In this document: in pieces, positions 41,711-53,724 of the stretch
Numbering within the stretch: the stretch's first letter is position 1
How the letters are laid out: the number at the start of each line of letters is the position of its first letter
Assembly (NCBI GenBank): GCA_022559845.1
Contig: CM040125.1
Span: forward strand, 287,046,200 to 287,110,199
Source: Amorphophallus konjac
Lineage: Eukaryota > Streptophyta > Magnoliopsida > Alismatales > Araceae
Direction of reading: 5' to 3'
DNA: 64,000 nucleotides
Position numbers and translations under genes: made by a program
The notes under the pieces: model-generated
Database searches by the model: none
The model's input: the letters and a program-made list of their open reading frames with translations, nothing else
Told to the model about the DNA's origin: nothing

Positions 41711-44563
41711 TTAAAACACCTCGAATGGATGGATGTCAGCAAATATCCTCTCCTCCTTCCCCTGGAGGCTGTATTTGATGCATTGGTGGAGCGTGGAGGG
41801 CACCACCCTATTTTCATGCAGCCATGGACGGCCGAGCAGTGCTTTATAGGAGGTGCGAGAGTCAATGACATGAAACTGCACCGTTGTAGTGAAATCTGCC
41901 AGGGTCAGTGTGAACTCTGCCACCCCCATAGATACTTCACATTTTTGGTTGAAGCCAGCGATACGCATATCCCCGACTTTTTCGAGATGCACATTGAAGT
42001 GGTACCTCTCGTATATTCTATATGGCAGGATGTTGACCGCTGCGCCAGGATCAACCAGAATCCGGTTCAGTTCTCTTCCGTTCAGGTGCCCTTTCATATA
42101 TAGCGGCCTGTTGTGACTGGCAATAGGCAGTAGCATGTCTTCTAGAGAGAAGGTCATACTGGCTTCTGGTATAGCCTCAGCTATGCAGGTTTCAAAATGA
42201 GCAGGCATCTGCAGAGCAGTGATGATTGCCTGTCGAGTCTCTTCACTCAAAGAGAGAATTTCCCAGATCGTAAATTGAGCAGGGAGCTTCTTGAGCAACT
42301 TCATTATTCGGCTTCCAGCCCGGACAATGGAGAGCTTCATCTCTTCCACCCATCTGGGCTTAGGAGGGTTTTGATTTGTGGGTCCAGACGGACCTGCTTC
42401 ATCTTCCTCGGACTCGGCACCCTCTTGACTGGCACCGACTGTCGGGTCTTCTTTATTAGCTGTTGTAGGGCAAGCCCCATCTGCATTTGCATCCTCAGGG
42501 GGTTGCGCTGACTGCGGGTGAATGACCCCGGGTGTAGGGTTAGCCTCCTGACAAGGCTGCTTCCCCTTTGACATCTTCATGAATTCAAGGAATGAAGGGA
42601 CTGTCTTGCCCCCAGTCTTGCTGTATAGACCTGACGGAGGAGGGATTTGTACTCCCTTAACTTCCGGCGGAGGTGTCTTGTAGGGTTGCTCCCCTCTGAA
42701 CATAATGTTGTGATTGGGTGGTGGCTGGCGCCCCCATTTCCGGCCTGATCGAGTGGCATGTGCAGCAGTTGCGGCCTCGGTCTTGCCTCCCCCAGCATGG
42801 GGTGTGAAGCAAATTTCTTCTTCTTCCTCTTCTCCGGACAGGTTGAAGAGTGCTGACAAGGTATTGCAGGAGACGACCTGTGTTTTATGGGCCCCAGCGG
42901 CCTTTCTTTTCTTTTTCCTTTGCTTTTTCTTCTTTTTGGTTTCTGCAGGTGCTTGCCCCCAGAACAGGTTGTTCTCCAGAGGTGGTGCTGCTTCAGCTTC
43001 CCTCCCTTGCTTGAGTGAGAGTTGCGCCAGCTCTTGCCATGGGACGTGGTCCCGTACCAGTAGAGGTTTCAGTTCGGGCTGCACATATTCATCTAGCCCT
43101 TCAATTAAGTGTTGCAGTCGAAGGACCCCAGGATTGGTTTCCTTGATTACTGGTAGCGGAGTTTGTCTCTTCCTGTTGGGTGTATGTATTCTGACAGCTG
43201 TAGGTGGAGTGACCCATACGGGTGCTACCACTGGCGGAGCAGACCGGGGTGTAATGCCATGGATATGTGCCCCCTCTTTTGGGCGGGGTGCCCTCTTCTT
43301 CTTATGCTTCACAGGGATTTGCTGCCACCCCTGCTGCTCCTTCACGGGCTCCAGGAAATGGATTTCGTAGGTACTCCGTGTGCTTGCTTCAGAGATCTCC
43401 TCAGGTAATGCCTGGTAGAGGGAGACCATGTTGACTGCTGCTCTTCTGGGAGGAGCTTCATGTGTCTGGGGAGGGTCTACTTTGTACTCTCCCAGCTCTA
43501 TCTCGTTCTTCTTCACCATTCCTTCAATGATGTCTTTGAAAACATAACAGTCTTCTATTGAATGTCCCAACATCTGGTGGTAGGGGCAGAATCTTGGATT
43601 GTCTCTTCTTTTGAGGTCTTCTGGTCTTCTCGGCTCAGGCAGAGTGACCATACTGTATTCTGTTACCCAGTCAAACAGGATCCGGGTCTTATCCTTAGGA
43701 AAGGAATAAGCCTTCTTTATTTTGTCCCTCAACGAAGGACCTTCTTTGTCATCTGGAGCTTTTGCAGGTTGCGGGGGAGCCGCTTTCTTGCCTTTCTCCT
43801 TTTGCTGTTCGAATGCCTTGATATCAAGCGCATTCGCTTCTTTAGGTGTGGGGCGCCGTTCCGCCGCCTTGCCTTTCTGGGCTATGCTGGCAGTTGACGT
43901 CGGGACAGGCTTGGCTAGAAAAGCTTCCACCTCAGCTACCACATTATTCAGCCGGTCGAACGACCGTATTTCCATACCAATCATCTTTTCCAGGACCTCC
44001 CTCCTGAGATTTTGCTTACATATTTGCACAGCGTCCTCCTGATGCGGGGGCCGCTTGCATCTCATCCTGAGGTTCCTCCACCTCTTGATGTAGTCAAGGG
44101 CTGTCTCATCTGCCCTTTGTTTTGTTGAATAGAGCTCGGCCACGGTGACCTCCCTCTCTGTGACATGGAATCTTTCCCTGAACTTCCTCTGCATATCTGA
44201 CCAGTCACTGATTGACCCTGTCGAGAGGCTGGAGTACCATTCAAATGCGAGCCCCGTCAGCGAGGACCCAAAGAATTTCAGCAAATATGACTCGTCGGTG
44301 GACAGATCACCCATAACGGTCATATAATATGCAATATGCTCTTTTGGGGAACCTTTCCCGTTGAATTTATCAAATTTGGGTGGCTTGTTGACTCCCGGGG
44401 GAAGTCGCTTAGCCGCATGGTGTTGCGGGTAGGGCACCCGATAGGCATCGAATGCGACGTAGTCGCCTTCGCTCTTTTCTGCGAGCTTCAGCTCGATCAT
44501 CCTTTCCACCATCATCCGGTTCACGACCGTGGGGTCGACTGGCTCCGGATAGAAGTGTGCTGG
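41711..44563 (-). pseudogene. gag-pro: gag-protease of C-inner
   Basis: The gag domain begins around MMVERMIELKLAEKSEGD; its core has KPPKFDKFNGKGSPKEH, FEWYSSLS and RWRNLRMRCKRPP. The Cys/His knuckle FCPYHQMLGHSIEDC is near 43570. A basic KKKKKQRKKKRK run and a hydrophilic linker follow. The protease has LVDPGAAVNILP (near 42050) and ALLGRPWLHEN. It is closed by TAA 41711-41713 where C-outer has Glu. Upstream TAG at 44564-44566 replaces a Gln present in C-outer. Confidence 0.9.
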
Positions 44564-45586
44564 CTACAGGTATGGGGTGACCAGGGTGGTCGCCTGTGGA
44601 GGATGCAGCAGCGGGGGTGTTGGGTGCACCTGAGGAAGCACCGGAGGTAGCAGCGGCTGAGGCTGTGGCGGCCGCTGTTGTGCTGTCGTCACAGTTGGCT
44701 CCGACGGCTGGGGTAGTGTATAGAGCAGTGGAGGGTCGTCTCGACGAGTCGCTCCCCGGGATGATTCACCCTGGACTTCGGGTGGTTTGGAGGCCGATGA
44801 GTGTTCAGTTTTCTCCATCAGCTGTTTCTTCAGGGAATCTATTTCCCGTTGATATCTTTGCAGCAGCATCAAGAATGATGGATCTATAGTGGCGGGGACA
44901 CCTTCTGTTGTCTCCCCGGACGTACCCTCAGGCAGGATGTCGAGGAGTATGTCGTCTTCTTCTTCCGTCATCACCACATTGGCGGTCAAGATGGGGGCTT
45001 TGTCATCCCAGTGGAGATAGACCTGGGGCTGTTTCTCTTTCATCATTGTCAGAAGCCCTCTTGCTGCTTCCGTCCTGCGGGTAGCTGGTCCCGGCCATAC
45101 GGCCAACTGAGCCAGCTCTTGGGGGGCTTCAGGAAGCTCCCCATATCGGCTGGACACGCCAGCCATGTTGCAAGTGAAAACCTGCATCCTTCTTCTTTGT
45201 CGATGGACCCTCCGCCATGTTTGTTGCGGAAAGGTCAGCCTCTCGAACGCAGAAATTCTTCTTCTTTCTTCCCGCTCGGGGAAGGCTTCATCGGCTTTGA
45301 TCTCAAAGCCGTCATTGTATCCATTGTCGTCGACCGACGACACCCTCATTCTGTCTCTTATTTCTTCTTCATCTGCCATTGATGGACAATAATTTTCTTC
45401 AGTGGCGATTGTCTGCATCAGCCGCTGCTGTCCGAGTGAGGTATTGCCCACTCCTCGGAAATAGCTTCTGACCAGGTAGGCCATTTCTTCTCGACCCCGT
45501 TCTTGATGTAACACGGGGGATAGTGGTCGGCCTCCAGAAGGAGGAATGTAGGCCAGTCGAGCTCTGTCGGCTGGCTGTTGGAATCT
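44564..45586 (-). pseudogene. Linker between ORF1 and gag in C-inner
   Basis: Open in the same frame as ORF1 and gag, from the TGA at 45587 to TAG 44564-44566. It contains MADEEEIRDRMRVSSVDD, a Glu-rich stretch, a short coiled coil (LLQRYQREIDSLKKQLMEK) and a Pro/Gln-rich tail. The counterpart in C-outer is 50071-51258. No enzyme domain is recognised; it is probably the N-terminal part of gag. Confidence 0.65.
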
Positions 45587-46357
45587 TCACTCCGTGGCAG
45601 GGACGCTGGGTCGACGGGCCGCAGCCCGAAAACTTCTGTGGCGCGGAGGATCTGCAACCACCTCTTCTTCATTCATCGGGGACAGGCCCCTTTCTCTTCT
45701 CGCTCCCGCCTCGTCGTTCATAGGACGGCGGCGGATAGGTGTCAGATGATAGGCAGGTCGGGTCCGCTTGGGAACCCACACCTGTTTGAACTTTTTCGGC
45801 TTGAGTGTCGAGCTTCCTTGGCCATAGGGGCCGACTTCTTCTCTTTCTGCCCTCCTTTCAGCGAGAGCTTGATAGGTGTTATAGACAGGAACGTTTGGGA
45901 TGACGTGGTCTGGGGTTACCCATGCCGGGCGCCCGTTGAGGAAGACACGCATGCCTCCCACCAGCATTGATTTTTCAAACTGAGAGATAGTTCCGGTGAT
46001 CACAGCAGTGTTCTTGCGAGCCTGGCGACGCTGACGTCCTCCAGGGGGTTTGTTGATGACAGTGGGGTGCGTCCCACGTACAATGTGGTGCACCAGGCAG
46101 CTAGCGGCCGGGGCCGGATTCTTGAGCGAACCATCGCAGCAGGGAGCCTTCAGAGGCTCCACTTCCTTCACGGTTTCCTCGACAGGTTCCGTGGCTTCGA
46201 CTTCCAACATGTCGACGAAGGCCAACCCCAAGAAGTTGGGGAAGCCCACAGTAGGAGGAAAGCTACCAAATTCCATGGGCACCGCCAGGTACCCTTGCGC
46301 GTGTCTGGCGACGATCGCAGGACTGAAGCCGACGCCGGTTATCCCGTGAGTCGTCAT
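45587..46357 (-). CDS. ORF1 upstream of gag in C-inner
   Basis: 256 codons from ATG 46355-46357 (MTTHGITGVGFSPAIVARH...) to TGA 45587-45589. The ATG is about 95 bases after the primer-binding site, in the first-ORF position. The N-terminal half (HAQGYLAVPMEFGSFPPTVGFPNF) is strongly conserved with C-outer (MTTNGLTGVGF from 52029). The C-terminal half is basic with many Arg/Pro. Extra ORFs before gag are known in Ogre-type Tat elements, with no assigned function. The frame remains open beyond the TGA in both C copies. Confidence 0.7.
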   Translation of the reverse strand: MTTHGITGVGFSPAIVARHAQGYLAVPMEFGSFPPTVGFPNFLGLAFVDMLEVEATEPVEETVKEVEPLKAPCCDGSLKNPAPAASCLVHHIVRGTHPTVINKPPGGRQRRQARKNTAVITGTISQFEKSMLVGGMRVFLNGRPAWVTPDHVIPNVPVYNTYQALAERRAEREEVGPYGQGSSTLKPKKFKQVWVPKRTRPAYHLTPIRRRPMNDEAGARRERGLSPMNEEEVVADPPRHRSFRAAARRPSVPATE

Positions 46358-46452
46358 TGTTTGCACTGAAATATCAAACAAGGCGATAATCAGTAGTCTC
46401 TGAGAGGGCTTCGAAGCCTGGATATCTCGGCAAAGAGATGAAAGGTGACACT

Positions 46453-46471
46453 GGTCCCACCGGGCGTGCCA
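46453..46471 (-). other. Primer-binding site of C-inner
   Basis: Minus-strand TGGCACGCCCGGTGGGACC starts four bases after the LTR end (CGCAAACA-AGTC-TGG). I cannot name the tRNA with confidence. Confidence 0.72.
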
Positions 46472-46475
46472 GACT

Positions 46476-49400
46476 TGTTTGCGACCTTTTCTTTCTTTCA
46501 TCCTTTTCGTTCGTTTCTTTTCGTTCGCGTATCGATCAACCATTTGACTAACTGGTAATCAACTGACTGATTGATGACGCGGGCGTGCCAGTCACATGAG
46601 TGACGATTTTATTGTGCGCTCATTCTGACCCATATCGGGAGAATGTGAGGTTCGGTCGGGACCAGCAGTCCGCCATACCATGAAGGCTATGGCATTAATT
46701 ACATCCCCCACGAGGAGGGAACACCTTTGATTAATTGCCGAGATATCGGGCTGTCGAAGCCGGGATAAAGGGTGCAAAGCAGGCAAGTGATCATGCAGGA
46801 TGATACGATTGACCACACACGATTTATTAGGGTGAACCCTGGTACGCGGCGGAGGACTTAGGCTAGAAGGCCATCTTCACGCGTAACAAAGCCTCCAATC
46901 TGGCGTAACCTGACCTTCTGGCAATGTTATTTGATATACCAAGGATGCACACATTCGGGCATGCGTTAATGCGATATGAATGCGTAGACTAAGGCATAAC
47001 GGCAAGGATTCGAGGCGCCTCGATTCAAGCTTGAGCATGCTGATTTTATTTAGTTTATTTGGTTGAGGAACTTGCATCCTTCTGTAATTAGCATAGGAAG
47101 TCATCCCATAAGTGGGAGAAGGGTGAGGAACGATGTAATGACACGATTTGGAACGAAATCGGTGCAGTGCGTGCGAAGACAGGGACTAAACACTTGCAAC
47201 GGCGCCCTGAAACGTAGGTAAAAGGTTTAAAACGGTGCCAGAACCGTAGGAAAAGGGGGTAGCTCTGTTAAAACGGCGTGGGGAGCTAGGGCGCGCCGGG
47301 AAGGGCGCGCCGGGAAGGGCGCGCCGGAAAGAGCGCGCCGTTTTAAGGCGTGATCGCGCATGAACGCGCCGAATTAACCCGATTTCATGGAGATAGGAGC
47401 CTCGTCGGTCTATTCATGGATTTATTAAAAGGTTTTTTGGATGGTTTTGAGAATTTATTGAGTTGATTATTCATCGGATCGGTCCCAAGTCATCCAGAGG
47501 TCAAATCACGGGCTCGCGCGAGGTCCGGACTCGAGCGCGGCGATTGTTCCGAGCTTAAACTCGTTCGAGCCGAAATTTCGACAGCATCTCCCCATCCCAA
47601 AGGATTGTCGGGGAGACGCAGGGAGTACTCACGTGGCGGAGTAAACCCCTAAAAGCCGGGTGGCGCAACGGCGGCCGGCAGATCTAAACGGATAGGAAGA
47701 CCCCGAGGGCTAGCCTGCTAGGGGCACCGAGTCCGTGGGTAGTGAGTGAGTGAGGCGACTCGATGTGGGAGCAAAAACCCCGAGGGCTAGCCTACGAGGG
47801 GCACGCGACCCGAATCACCACACTACTCGAGTCGGGACGACCATATAGGGAAGGAATCCCCGAGGGCTAGCCTACGAGGGGAACACAACCCACGATCACT
47901 GTTAAGTCCGTTAAGGACTGTAGATTCTGAACTGTAGGGCTTGGCCCCCATTATTGTACATCCAGTGGTCCACAGGGAGATTCATCATCGAGAGACGTTC
48001 CCTCTGTCAACCGAATGATTGGTGAAAACAAGATTTGGGGAATGTCCCCCCTCCCCGGATGCTGGAGTGAGGCTACATAGCATACTCCCATCAAAGTGTA
48101 AATGACATAACAGGAAGCAGTATGAGGCTTCGTTTGACGGCGCCAGACAGACAAACTAATTGCCTTGAAACATATTAAAACGATGGAGCCCCATGGGTCG
48201 AGCAGATCAATCACCAGCAAAACACATGGTCGGCGCATAACCAGGGGCACAGATATACATATACATGCATATGATATTCGGGAGCAAACCCACATGGGGC
48301 TCACCGTCGAACAACTGGAAGCCGTCCGAGGATTCTTCTCGTCCCCCTGGTCTATGAAACAGAGCGTAAAGGGGACGGTGAGGAATCTTATTCCCTAGGC
48401 GGAGGCCAGACAGAGATATGCACACAAGTACATCTCCGCTCGCAAAGCCCATGAAATACTCAATGCCGAACCCGGCCGTTGCATCAAACTCGAAAGAAAG
48501 AGAACCTCGGGGAGGGGGATGAACGATTCATATCGCCCGGAGGCATATCCGATGTCAGAGAAATCGGTTACACGAGAGTATATATATATTGGGGCAATCA
48601 TTAAATGCACGCTCGAAGGAGGGTCAGAAAGCGAGAGGAAGAGATACGACATCAATCACAGCAGCTCTTCATTCATCCCATGAAAGACACAATTATGTAT
48701 ATACAGAGCACATAGATTCCGGCGCCGTCGTTGTCGATCGGCCGCCGTTTCCATTAACGAAGAAACGATTACAGATGGAGTAAAAAGGGGCAGAAGGAAA
48801 GGTGAGGAAAAGGAGGAGGAAAGGCTCGTGTCATCGCCCCTCCCCCTCTTCTTCACTCACATTGCAGCCCTGAGGGCGAATACAGCAAAACAGAAGTGGG
48901 GGGATTCGACCAGAAACACGACGATGACCCACCTAGGAGATAGGGAAGCAGTCGATCATCCTCTCTGACACCGGGGAGCTCGAGTGGAAGAGGGTGGCGG
49001 CCGCCGAGGGACTTCAGCTGGGGACTCCTTCAGAAAAGAACCCTCCCCCAAAACCCTCTCTGGACCTCTCTCCCCTCTTGTTAATTCTCTTTTTTCTTCT
49101 TTTGGATTCCGCTTCTTCTCCCCCCCCCTTTGATCGAAGGCAGGCTATATATAGCCTTGTGGTTAATTCGGCGCCCCAGGAAGAGGCGCGCCGGATTGAC
49201 GCGCCGGGGAGAGGCCCCATTATGCCTTTGCGCGCCAGATTGACGGCGCCGGGGAAAATCCCCATTATGGCTTTGCGTGCCGGATTGACGGCGCCGGGGA
49301 ACACCCCCCATTGTTCTTGGCGCACCAGTTTGACGGCGCCGTTTTAACCTGTTCACTTGGCGTGTAGTCCGGTGGGCCCGGAGATGATTCCGGAAGCTCC

Positions 49401-50054
49401 CGTCGACTGTTCCTCTCACCCTGGCCATCGAAGGGCCTTGATGGGGTGTTCACGAAGCTCTTGATAGGACGAATGGCCTTAAACAAGACTTCGTGTGTGT
49501 CCGGTCCGAGCACACGGGTGTCCTACTGACACAGTCTTCGGCACTGTGATTTGTGCTTCTGGTTGAGATGGACTCGTGCTCGAAGCTTCCTTGCAGGATG
49601 ATGTTATATCCTGGACAATTCCACCTTGAATCAGTGATCAATCGGCCACTAATGGGCCCACTATGGCAAGAAGCCGAACCCGTGCTGGGTAATCAGGGTC
49701 TTCTGCTGACAGAACCTTCGGCCCCTTGTTGCAGATGGCCGAGGACATTCTTCCTCCTCAGGAGAGTCATTGGGTAGACTGTCGTCCTTGGTCGGGCGAC
49801 GGATGTGGGGTAGCGGCATGACGAGGTTGATGCCGGATCATTGGGCAGGCTTGATCGCGCTGCCGGTTGGTTGCGGGTTCACTTCGACTCTCCTGAGGTA
49901 AAGTCCCCGACGTTCCTTTCAAGGTGGCTCAGGGCTTCGTCAGCTTGAGGGGTCCTCTTGCTAAGTTGATCTTTATCGGCTTCTGTGCTTCAGTGGGCCG
50001 TATCATTCATCTTTGTGGCTTGGTTGCCAAAGGATCATATTTTGAGTGCCAACA
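46476..50054 (-). repeat. 5' LTR of C-inner (3579 bp)
   Basis: Nearly identical to 24126..27753. It contains the GGCGCGCC block (47196-47375), three CCCCGAGG hairpins (47701-47724, 47778-47801, 47858-47881), the palindromic TATA element (TATATATA at 49146-49153) and a shorter 45-bp tandem array (49187-49346). It is followed by TSD TGACC at 50055-50059. Confidence 0.9.
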
Positions 50055-50059
50055 TGACC
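50055..50059. other. Right target-site duplication (TGACC) of C-inner
   Basis: Exact match to 24121-24125. The sequence beyond continues the gag of C-outer. Confidence 0.9.
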
Positions 50060-52029
50060 CCCGGGAGAAGTCATTTAGCCGCATGGTGTTGCGGGTAGGG
50101 CACCCGATAGGCATCAAATGCGATATAGTCGCCTTCACTTTTCTCTACAAGCTTCAGCTCGATCATCCTCTCCACCATCATCCAGTTCATGACCGTGGGG
50201 TCAACTGGCTCCGGATAGAAGTGGGCCGACTGTAGGTAGGGGGTGACCAGGGTGGTCGCCTGTGGAGGACACAACAGCGGAGGTGTCTGGTGCGCTTGAG
50301 GGAGCACCGGAGGTAGCAGCGGCTGGAGCTGTGGTGGCCGCTGTTGCATCGTCGCCATGCTTGGCTCTGACGACTGGGGCAGTGTGTAGAGTGGTGGAGG
50401 GCCGTCACGACGGATTGCTCCCCGAGATGATTCACCCTGGACTTCGGGTGGCTTGGAAGCTGAGGATTGTTCAGTTTTCTCCATCAGCTGCTTCTTCAGC
50501 AAGTCTATCTCTTGCCGATATTATTGAAGTAATATCAAGACCGATGGGTCTATAGTGGCTGTAGTGGGGATAACTTCTGCTGTATCCCCGGACGTACCCT
50601 CGGGCAGGATGTCGAGGGGGACGTCTTCTTCTTCCCCTACCGTCACTACATTAGCTGTCAGGACGGGGGCCTTGTCATCCCACTAGTGGTAGACCTGGGG
50701 CTGTTTTCCTTTAGTCATCATCAGGAGCTCCCTTGCTGCCTCTGTTCTGCGAGTACTCGGCCTCGGCCGTGCGGCCAGCTGAGCCAATTCTCGGGGGTCT
50801 TCGGGAAGCTCCCCATATCGGTTAGATATACCAGCCATATTGCAGGTGAAGACCTGCATCCTTCTCCTCTGTCGATGGACCCTCCTTCTAGTTTCTTGCG
50901 GGAAGGTAAGCCTCTCGAATACAGAAACTCTTCTTCTTTCTTCCCGCTCGGGGACAGCTTCATCGGCTTCGATCTCGAAGCTGTTATCATATCCATTGTC
51001 GTCGACTGACGACACCATCATTCTTTCTCCCATACCCTCTTCATATGCCATTGATGGGCAGTAATCTTCATCAGTGGCGACTGTCTGCATCAGTCGTTGT
51101 TGCCCAAATGAGGGGTTGCCTAACCCTCGAAAATAGTTTCTGACCAAACAGGTCATCTCTTCTTGACCCCGTTCTAGATGTAATACGGGGGATAGTTGTC
51201 GACCTCCCGCAGGAGGGATATAGGCTAGCCGAGCTCTGTCGGCAGGTTGTTGGAATCTTCATCCCGCAGCTGGGACGTTGGCTTGACGGGCAGCAGCCCG
51301 GAAACTTTCGCGGTGCGGAGGGTCCGCAACCACTTCTTCTTCCTTTTTCGGGGGCAAGCCCCTTTCTCTTCTCTCTTCCGCCCCGTCATACATAGGACGG
51401 CGGTGGATGGGAGTCAGCTGGTGGGCAGGTTGGGTCCGCTTGGGAACCCACACATGTTTGGCCTTCCTCGGCCTGGGGGCCGTTCTTCCTTGGCCATAGT
51501 GGCCGGTTTCTTCTCTTTCTACCCTCCTTCCAGCGAGGGCCTGGTTTGCATTGTGGACAGGGATGGTGGGGATGACTCGATCCGGAGCCACCCGCGTATT
51601 GCGTCTGTTGAGGAAGGCGCGCATGCCGCCGACCATCATAGACTTCCCGGACTGAGATAGAGTCCCGGTGATCACAGCAGCACTCCTTTGAGCTTGGCGA
51701 CGTTGACATCCTCCAGGGTGCTTGTTGACGATATGTGGGCGGGTCCCACGTATGACGTGGTGCACTAAACAGCTAGCGGCCGGGGCCGGACTCTTGGATG
51801 AGTCGTTGCAGCAGGGAGCCTTTAGAGGCTCCATTTTTTTCACGGCTTCCTCGACAGGTACCGGGGCTTCAACTTCCAGCATATCAACAAAGGCTAACCC
51901 CAAGAAGTTGGGGAAGCCGACAGCGGCAGGGAAGCTACCGAACTCCATGGGCACCGCCAGGTACCCTTGGGCATGTCCAGCGACGATCGAAGGACCGAAG
52001 CCAACGCCAGTTAACCCATTGGTTGTCAT
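50060..52029 (-). pseudogene. ORF1 and gag N-terminus of C-outer
   Basis: Starts at ATG 52027-52029 (MTTNGLTGVGFGPSIVAGH), closely matching ORF1 of C-inner. Stops: TGA 51259-51261, at the same position as in C-inner; TAG 50683-50685, at a Leu/His position of the relative; TAA near 50522; and TGA 50071-50073, where C-inner has CGA (Arg). The gag continues at 24125 on the far side of C-inner. Confidence 0.8.
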
Positions 52030-52125
52030 CGTGCGCCTGTAAAGATAAACAAGCCAACGATCAGTAGCCTTTGAGAGGGCCTTGAAGCCCAAGTATCTCG
52101 GCAAAGAGATGAAAGGTGACATCGG

Positions 52126-52144
52126 AGTCTCACCGGGCGTGCCA
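52126..52144 (-). other. Primer-binding site of C-outer
   Basis: Minus-strand TGGCACGCCCGGTGAGACT, two changes from the C-inner site, four bases after the LTR end. Confidence 0.65.
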
Positions 52145-53533
52145 GACTTGTTTGCGTATCCTTTTTTTTATCTTATTTATTATTTCACGTGTCGATCAAC
52201 CGATTAACTAACTGGTAATTAACTGACTGATTGACGATGCGGGCGTGCCAGTCACGTGAGTGACGAATTTATTATGCGCTCATTCTGACCCGTGTCGGGC
52301 GAAAGTGAGGTTCGGTCGGGACCAGCAGTCCGCCATACCATAAAGGTTATGGCGTTAATTACATCCCCAAGGAGGAGGGATCACCTTTGATTAATTTCTG
52401 AGATAGTGGGCTGTCGAGGCCGGAATAAAGGATGCAACGTTACTAACATGACGGAATCATGCGAGATGCGGCTATCTGTCATGCAGGAGAGGCATGGTTT
52501 ATTGAATTAGAGACCTTTGGTGCGTGGCGGAGGACGTAGGTCCAAAGACCACCATCGCGCATAGCGGAAACTTCCGACCGGGCGTAACCTGACCTTCCGT
52601 CAATGCCATTCGATATACCCGAGGGTCTATGCAAGCATGCAGGCATGATGATGATAACTATACTGAGCATGGAAACAGAATTATGACAGTAAACAATGCT
52701 TAATCACATTCATTGATCCCCGTTAGAAGAGAGGGAAACGATAGCACAAGGGTGATGACGAAAGCAAAGTGTTCACACACATGACAGTGAACATGGTAAA
52801 GAGGTTATTCGGAGCATGAACAACCCTTGCCTTACTTAATCTACCGCTAATTAGGGTAGTCAATATCGACTATGGGAGGCCAGGATTGCCCTGAGAGCAA
52901 ACGAGAGATTAGAACGACATAAAAATGTGAAACGGCGCGAGGGATAGCTTCCACGGCACGGTAAAGCATGGGTAAAAAGGGTTAATCCGGCGTGGTAAAG
53001 CATAGGTGAAGCGTTAATCCGGCGCGGCCTTATAACCAGCTAAAACGGCGCGCAGGGAATGGGGCGCGCCGGTCAAAGGTGTTCCGGGAATGGGCCCAGG
53101 AAAAAAAAGGACCTCATGAGTCACATGTTAATACGGCGCGGTGGGGGGCCGCGCCGTATTAAGGCAAGCCGGTTTAGGGCCGCACCGCTTTAGCTTCTTT
53201 TTAAGCATTTCTGAAACCCTTTGAGTTTATTTAAGTTTTTATTGAAATTTATGGAGTTATTTAGACCAACTAATCGTTTGATTGAAGTCCAGGACCCTTT
53301 GGAAATGATGCAATGAGTCAGTGCGAGGTTCCCACTCGAGCACTGAGTTGATTGGATCCAAAACAAGCATCTCATTACAGCATAATCATTCTTAGTCTGT
53401 CTAAAATTTGGCAGCATCTCCCCTGAACATGAAGAGTTGCAGGGGAGAAACGGGGTCATACTCACTCATGGAGTACGCCCCTAAATCGCCGGTCTGCACA
53501 GTGGCAACCAGCAAAATCCCATCGGATAGGATA

Positions 53534-53724
53534 CCCCGAGGACTAGCCTGCGAGGGGCACCAAGACTCCGTGGGTGAAGAGACAGAGGGACGAAGCCGCT
53601 GATGATGGGAGCAGTACCCCGAGGACTAGCCTGCGAGGGGTGGACAACCCACAGCTTACGGCACATCCTATGGAGGAACCGACCACCAAGAGGGTGAAGC
53701 TCCGAGGGCTGGCCTACGAGGAGC
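53534..53724. repeat. CCCCGAGG hairpin motifs in C-outer LTR
   Basis: Three copies. The third has GCTCC pairing with GGAGC in place of CCCC/GGGG, a paired change on both arms. Confidence 0.7.

Larger units (their letters stand above)
24126..50054 (-). mobile_element. Element C-inner: complete 25.9-kb Tat-type Ty3/gypsy element
   Basis: Both LTRs are present (24126..27753 and 46476..50054) with a perfect 5-bp TGACC duplication. Minus-strand order: 5' LTR, primer site, ORF1, gag, protease, RT, RNase H, aRNH, integrase, repeat-filled spacer. An antisense PMD gene (28586..33705), the polypurine tract and the 3' LTR follow. At 25,929 bp it is among the larger plant LTR elements. The LTRs differ at about 8 sites in the first ~615 bp I compared, so insertion is fairly recent. 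Five nonsense codons in the polyprotein and two in the antisense gene argue against autonomy of this copy. Confidence 0.92.
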
